DNA of 64,000 nucleotides from Pseudarthrobacter sp. NBSH8 (GTDB taxonomy: Bacteria; Actinomycetota; Actinomycetes; Actinomycetales; Micrococcaceae). A program made the translations under genes and the position numbers. The DNA lies in NCBI RefSeq assembly GCF_014217545.1, contig NZ_CP043178.1:3996737-4060736 (forward strand), given 5' to 3'. The notes below the pieces were generated by a model. That model did no database searches. It saw nothing but the letters and a program-made list of their open reading frames with translations, and had not been told where the DNA came from. Below, piece by piece: positions 61,002 through 64,000 of the stretch; position 1 is the first letter of the stretch; each line of letters opens with the position of its first letter.

Positions 61002-61568
61002 CTAGTCTGCGGATACAACGATGTGACGCCCGGCGCCTTCGCCCTCGGACTCGCTGACGAGTCCCAGGTCAGCAACGGCGTCGTGAACAATTTTGCGTTC
61101 GTAAGCGCTCATCGGCTCAAGTGCCACGGCTTTGCCGGACTCCTTGACCAACGCAGCCGCGTCTTCGGCGATCTTCTGAAGATGGCCGGCGCGCTGCTGA
61201 CGGTAGCCGTTGATGTCCAGCACCAGGCGTGAACGGTTCTCCGTTGCGGAGAGAACGGAAAGCCGGGTCAGTTCCTGAAGAGCTTCCAGGACTTCGCCGT
61301 CTTCGCCTACGAGGCTGTCGAGACTGTCGGTTTCTTCTTCAACAACGATGGAAATGTAGGTGCGGCCGTTCCGGACTTCGATGTCGATGTCGCCGTCGAT
61401 GTCCGCGATATCCAGGAGCTCCTCCAGGTAATCGGCAGCAACGTCGCCTTCCTCTTCGAGTCGGCTGGCAGCGGATCCCTTAGGGGAAGCATCGGTGTCC
61501 GTCGCTGATTCGTCCTGATCGTCAATGATCTCGTCGGAAAGGGCGTGTTCGGTGCTCTCGGCTGACAT
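61002..61568 (-). CDS. KH/R3H RNA-binding protein Jag
   Basis: Protein of 188 aa. An acidic N-terminal ~40 residues precede a KH-like domain (about 65-125: VAADYLEELLDIADIDGDID) and an R3H domain at the C-terminus (about 130-188: ALEPMSAYERKIVHDAVADL). Such proteins (Jag/KhpB) bind RNA and act with YidC-linked functions and cell division in Firmicutes. Its start overlaps the last base of yidC, so the two are co-transcribed. Confidence 0.93.
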   Translation of the reverse strand: MSAESTEHALSDEIIDDQDESATDTDASPKGSAASRLEEEGDVAADYLEELLDIADIDGDIDIEVRNGRTYISIVVEEETDSLDSLVGEDGEVLEALQELTRLSVLSATENRSRLVLDINGYRQQRAGHLQKIAEDAAALVKESGKAVALEPMSAYERKIVHDAVADLGLVSESEGEGAGRHIVVSAD

Positions 61569-62539
61569 TACTTCTTCTTCCTGTTCTTGCGCTGTGGCTG
61601 GACGCGCTGTCCCTTTAGCTCGATGGCCGCGGCTGCGGCTGCTGCCTCCGCTTCGGCGTCGACCTTTTTCCCGCCCAGAATGGGCAGTGCCGGCAGGCCC
61701 TTGGCGGCCCGGCGTTCGGCGAGAGCCTTCGCAGCTGGGGATCCCGGCGTCGGCATGCGGCGGATCACGAAGAACTGCTGCGCCATGGTCCAGAGGTTGG
61801 TGGTGGTCCAGTAGATGAGCACACCGATGGGGAAGTTGATGCCGCCAACGCCGAACACGACGGGGAGGATGTAGAGCATCATCTTCTGCTGGCGCATGAA
61901 CGGGCTAGCCATGGCTTCTTCAGACATGTTCTTGGCCATGATCTGCTTCTGCGTGATGAACTGCGAGGCAGTCATGGCCAGAATCATGATGATGCTTAGG
62001 ACAACGACCGAGACATTGGTGGCGCCGCCGTGCAGCAGGGCAGAGGACAAAGGAGCCCCGAAGATGCTGGACTCGTCAAACTGGATGACCTGTTCCTGGC
62101 TCATGGCGCCGATGCCCTTGCCTTGCGTCTTCGCAGAGCTGATTCCTGAGAGCACTTGGAAAAGCGCGAAGAAGAAGGGCATCTGTATCAGCATGGGCAA
62201 GCAGGCAGAGAACGGATTAGTGCCGTGCTTCTTGTACATCGCCATCTGTTCCTGCGCCATGGCCTGGCGGGAGAGCTGGTCGGTCTTGCCCTTGTACTTG
62301 TCCTGCAGCTTCTTCAGGTCGGGCTGCAGGAGCTGCATGCCGCGCTGAGCCTTGATCTGCTTGACGAACACGGGGATCAGGGCAGCACGGATGACCAACA
62401 CCAGCCCGACGATGGACAGCGTCCAGGTCCAGCCGTTGGCCGCAGGCAGCCCGATGATGGTCAGGCCCTCATGGAAGCCCACCATAATGATGGAAACCAG
62501 CCACTTGAACGGAAACATGATTGTTTCAAAGAAGTCCAT
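61568..62539 (-). CDS. yidC: membrane insertase YidC
   Basis: Protein of 323 aa with five to six membrane helices. Core blocks are VIRAALIPVFVKQIKAQRGM, KKHGTNPFSACLPMLIQMPF and NFPIGVLIYWTTTNLWTMAQ. The C-terminal tail is basic (KGQRVQPQRKNRKKK), as in ribosome-binding YidC forms. It inserts and folds membrane proteins alone or with SecYEG. yidD lies immediately upstream (16 bases). Confidence 0.96.
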   Translation of the reverse strand: MDFFETIMFPFKWLVSIIMVGFHEGLTIIGLPAANGWTWTLSIVGLVLVIRAALIPVFVKQIKAQRGMQLLQPDLKKLQDKYKGKTDQLSRQAMAQEQMAMYKKHGTNPFSACLPMLIQMPFFFALFQVLSGISSAKTQGKGIGAMSQEQVIQFDESSIFGAPLSSALLHGGATNVSVVVLSIIMILAMTASQFITQKQIMAKNMSEEAMASPFMRQQKMMLYILPVVFGVGGINFPIGVLIYWTTTNLWTMAQQFFVIRRMPTPGSPAAKALAERRAAKGLPALPILGGKKVDAEAEAAAAAAAIELKGQRVQPQRKNRKKK

Positions 62540-62555
62540 ACGATATCCCTATTCG

Positions 62556-62951
62556 TCAGGCCGCACGGCGGCCTTCTCCATCAGTCTGAGCAGCCAGGTA
62601 CTTGTCCGGGTTGTTCAGCACAACAATTGTGGGGGTCCGGTGTTCGGGCCAATGGCGGTGGCCGGCGGGGACATGGTCCACACCACCGGCATTCCACGGA
62701 TGGCAGCGCGCAAGGCGGCGGGCCGCAAGCCAGCTGCCCTTCACTGCCCCATGGACAGTGATCGCCTCGAGGGCGTACGCCGAGCAAGAAGGAAAGAAGC
62801 GGCAAACCTGGCCATACAAAGGGGAAATCACCTTGCGGTAGGCCATAAGCAGCAGAATAAGAATGTTTCTGGGCAGGTTCCAAAGGAAGGTGCCCACGAC
62901 GGCAGCAACAGGCTGTAGGTAGTGGACGACGGCGGCAGTTACCTTACGCAC
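62556..62951 (-). CDS. yidD: membrane protein insertion efficiency factor YidD
   Basis: Protein of 131 aa. Signature residues are in YRKVISPLYGQVCRFFPSCS then AYALEAITVHGA and RLARCHPWNAGGVDHVP (conserved Cys residues). YidD helps YidC-dependent insertion. The start overlaps the end of rnpA by eight bases (GTG at 62951). The C-terminal 35 residues extend past the family core. A start further downstream (LNWLPRNILI region) is also possible. Confidence 0.92.
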   Translation of the reverse strand: MRKVTAAVVHYLQPVAAVVGTFLWNLPRNILILLLMAYRKVISPLYGQVCRFFPSCSAYALEAITVHGAVKGSWLAARRLARCHPWNAGGVDHVPAGHRHWPEHRTPTIVVLNNPDKYLAAQTDGEGRRAA

Positions 62952-63354
62952 GCGGTGTCCCCTCCTGTGTTGTACCGGTTGAACCGTTTACAGCAGCCCG
63001 CGGAAGGCGGCTGCCCAACCGGCTCATAGTTGATTCCAGTGCGGCGTTGTAGTCCGCCAGCAGTTGATCCCAGCTGGCGGCAGCGGACGCAGGCAGAGCC
63101 CGGACCACTATGGCGAACCCGGTACCGTACTCGCGCAGCGAGGCAGCACCGGCTTCTCTCAGTCTTCTCTTAACGAGATTCCTGACCACAGCGTTCCCGA
63201 CACCTTTGGAAACGATGAACCCGATCCGGCTGGGTTCGTCGGCAGCAATAGCTACCGCATATAACACTACGTTCCGGCGTCCATTGCGGACACCGGAACG
63301 TACGGTTGTTGAAAAATCGGTTGCAGTCCTCACACGGTTACGGGTGGCCAGCAC
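62944..63354 (-). CDS. rnpA: ribonuclease P protein component
   Basis: Protein of 136 aa with the RNA-binding signature RIGFIVSKGVGNAVVRNLVK followed by RRLRE. It assists the RNase P RNA in tRNA 5' processing. GTG start at 63354. Order rpmH-rnpA-yidD is standard. Confidence 0.94.
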   Translation of the reverse strand: MLATRNRVRTATDFSTTVRSGVRNGRRNVVLYAVAIAADEPSRIGFIVSKGVGNAVVRNLVKRRLREAGAASLREYGTGFAIVVRALPASAAASWDQLLADYNAALESTMSRLGSRLPRAAVNGSTGTTQEGTPRA

Positions 63355-63394
63355 CTTAAACTCGCAAAGAAAAGTTTACCGACGAGTCAGTTAT

Positions 63395-63532
63395 CTAGGC
63401 CGACAGTTCGGTGCGGCCCTTGCCACGACGGGCTGCCAGGATGGCACGGCCGGCACGGGTACGCATACGAAGGCGGAAGCCGTGCTTCTTGGCTCGACGG
63501 CGGTTATTCGGCTGAAAAGTCCGCTTGCTCAC
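63395..63532 (-). CDS. rpmH: 50S ribosomal protein L34
   Basis: Protein of 45 aa ([20 protein letters not shown]..., ending GRTELSA), the expected length and sequence of L34. The GTG start at 63532 has GGAG eight bases upstream. It is the first gene of the leftward rpmH-rnpA-yidD-yidC-jag operon and faces dnaA, which lies beyond the window. Confidence 0.96.
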   Translation of the reverse strand: MSKRTFQPNNRRRAKKHGFRLRMRTRAGRAILAARRGKGRTELSA

Positions 63533-64000
63533 GTTAGTTACTCCAGTGGATCAAAGGTGCGCCCACCCGATCAGTAAAAGGGGAAGAACTGGCCGACGCT
63601 AAGTTTTGTATGTGCATACTTCCCCCGGCTGCTCAAACGCGGTGCGTCAGAGAGATTCAGAAGAGGTCAAAAAGCGTACACAAAGGACTTCACAACGTTA
63701 GGGCAAAATGCCTGCCAGAGTCAAACCGGGGTACCCCTGGGTCCCTGGCCCAGGCTGTGGTTAACCTGGCCCCACAGCCTGTGGATGAAGTGGCTCACAG
63801 GGGCTGTTTCGAACCACAACAGTGTAATTATCCACAAGCTACTTCCCAGCTATCTTCTGGCCTTTTGATCCCCTAGAGTGACTCAGTAGCCGATTATCCA
63901 CGGACTGTGCATAACCCTGTGGATGAGGCTGAACCAGCATTCTGGTTCGGGACTTGGGGCTGCACGTAATGCAGGCACGCAAGTTTTGAGGAACTGATTG
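63533..64000. other. rpmH-dnaA intergenic region with DnaA boxes (probable oriC or dnaA promoter region)
   Basis: No gene in these 468 bases. DnaA-box-like 9-mers are TGTGGATGA (63780-63788), TTATCCACA (63828-63836, perfect), TTATCCACG (63894-63902) and TGTGGATGA (63918-63926). In actinobacteria the origin lies around dnaA, so this is either the left part of oriC or the dnaA promoter. The downstream part is outside the window. Confidence 0.75.

Overview
This window looks like the replication-origin-proximal part of the chromosome of a high-GC Gram-positive actinobacterium, most likely Arthrobacter/Pseudarthrobacter (Micrococcaceae). The evidence is the gene order rpmH-rnpA-yidD-yidC-jag-rsmG-parA-parB at the right end, trxB-trxA and murJ plus a separate pseudokinase gene before it, cca next to a NUDIX gene, and rpsF-ssb-rpsR-rplI on the left. 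Codon use is strongly GC-rich outside one region. The genus is an inference from gene order, not from a database match. dnaA itself should begin just beyond position 64000.

Layout: 1-2650 holds two small membrane-anchored proteins with L7/L12-C-terminal-like helices, an FMN reductase with a palindromic operator, and two gene remnants (PhzF, DUF1801). 2685-4550 is the rpsF-ssb-rpsR-rplI operon, with a leader hairpin that can hide the rpsF Shine-Dalgarno sequence. 4938-7628 is a large LuxR-type ATPase regulator. 7794-23078 is an exopolysaccharide locus in two convergent halves whose stop codons share one CTAG at 13777-13780. It contains a DegT-type protein without its PLP lysine, a NeuD-like acyltransferase, two GH16 glycanases (one behind a c-di-AMP riboswitch), four glycosyltransferases, a Wzx-like flippase, a large polytopic protein, a three-module nucleotidyltransferase/kinase/methyltransferase-like protein and a small-molecule kinase. 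An intact IS1380-family element (23140-24880, 4-bp TTAG target duplication) sits upstream of the leftward half, followed by a secreted PKD-domain protein.

27503-46224 is mostly leftward housekeeping and accessory genes: M18 aminopeptidase, a broken intradiol dioxygenase, a two-component system with an ABC exporter, a PAP2-diacylglycerol kinase fusion, a DeoR regulator plus MFS transporter behind a clear operator, an ABC-F protein, a penicillin-binding protein, an FAD oxidoreductase, a GT87-type mannosyltransferase-like protein, a histidine phosphatase and cca. 46384-52509 runs rightward: NUDIX, murJ, pseudokinase, trxB (with a SigR-type promoter) and trxA.

The most unusual stretch is 52586-57727. 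It is about 5.1 kb between trxA and parB with no gene I can support, visibly lower in GC than its neighbours, and it carries eight of the window's ten intact or near-intact parS sites. A ninth, which is also the parB terminator, forms its right edge at 57728-57765, and the tenth lies inside parA. The stretch also holds two phased arrays of DnaA-box-like sequences, an exact 82-bp tandem duplication and short microsatellites. It looks like a centromere-like ParB loading region that may also bind DnaA. The final 470 bases hold further DnaA boxes and probably belong to oriC or the dnaA promoter.
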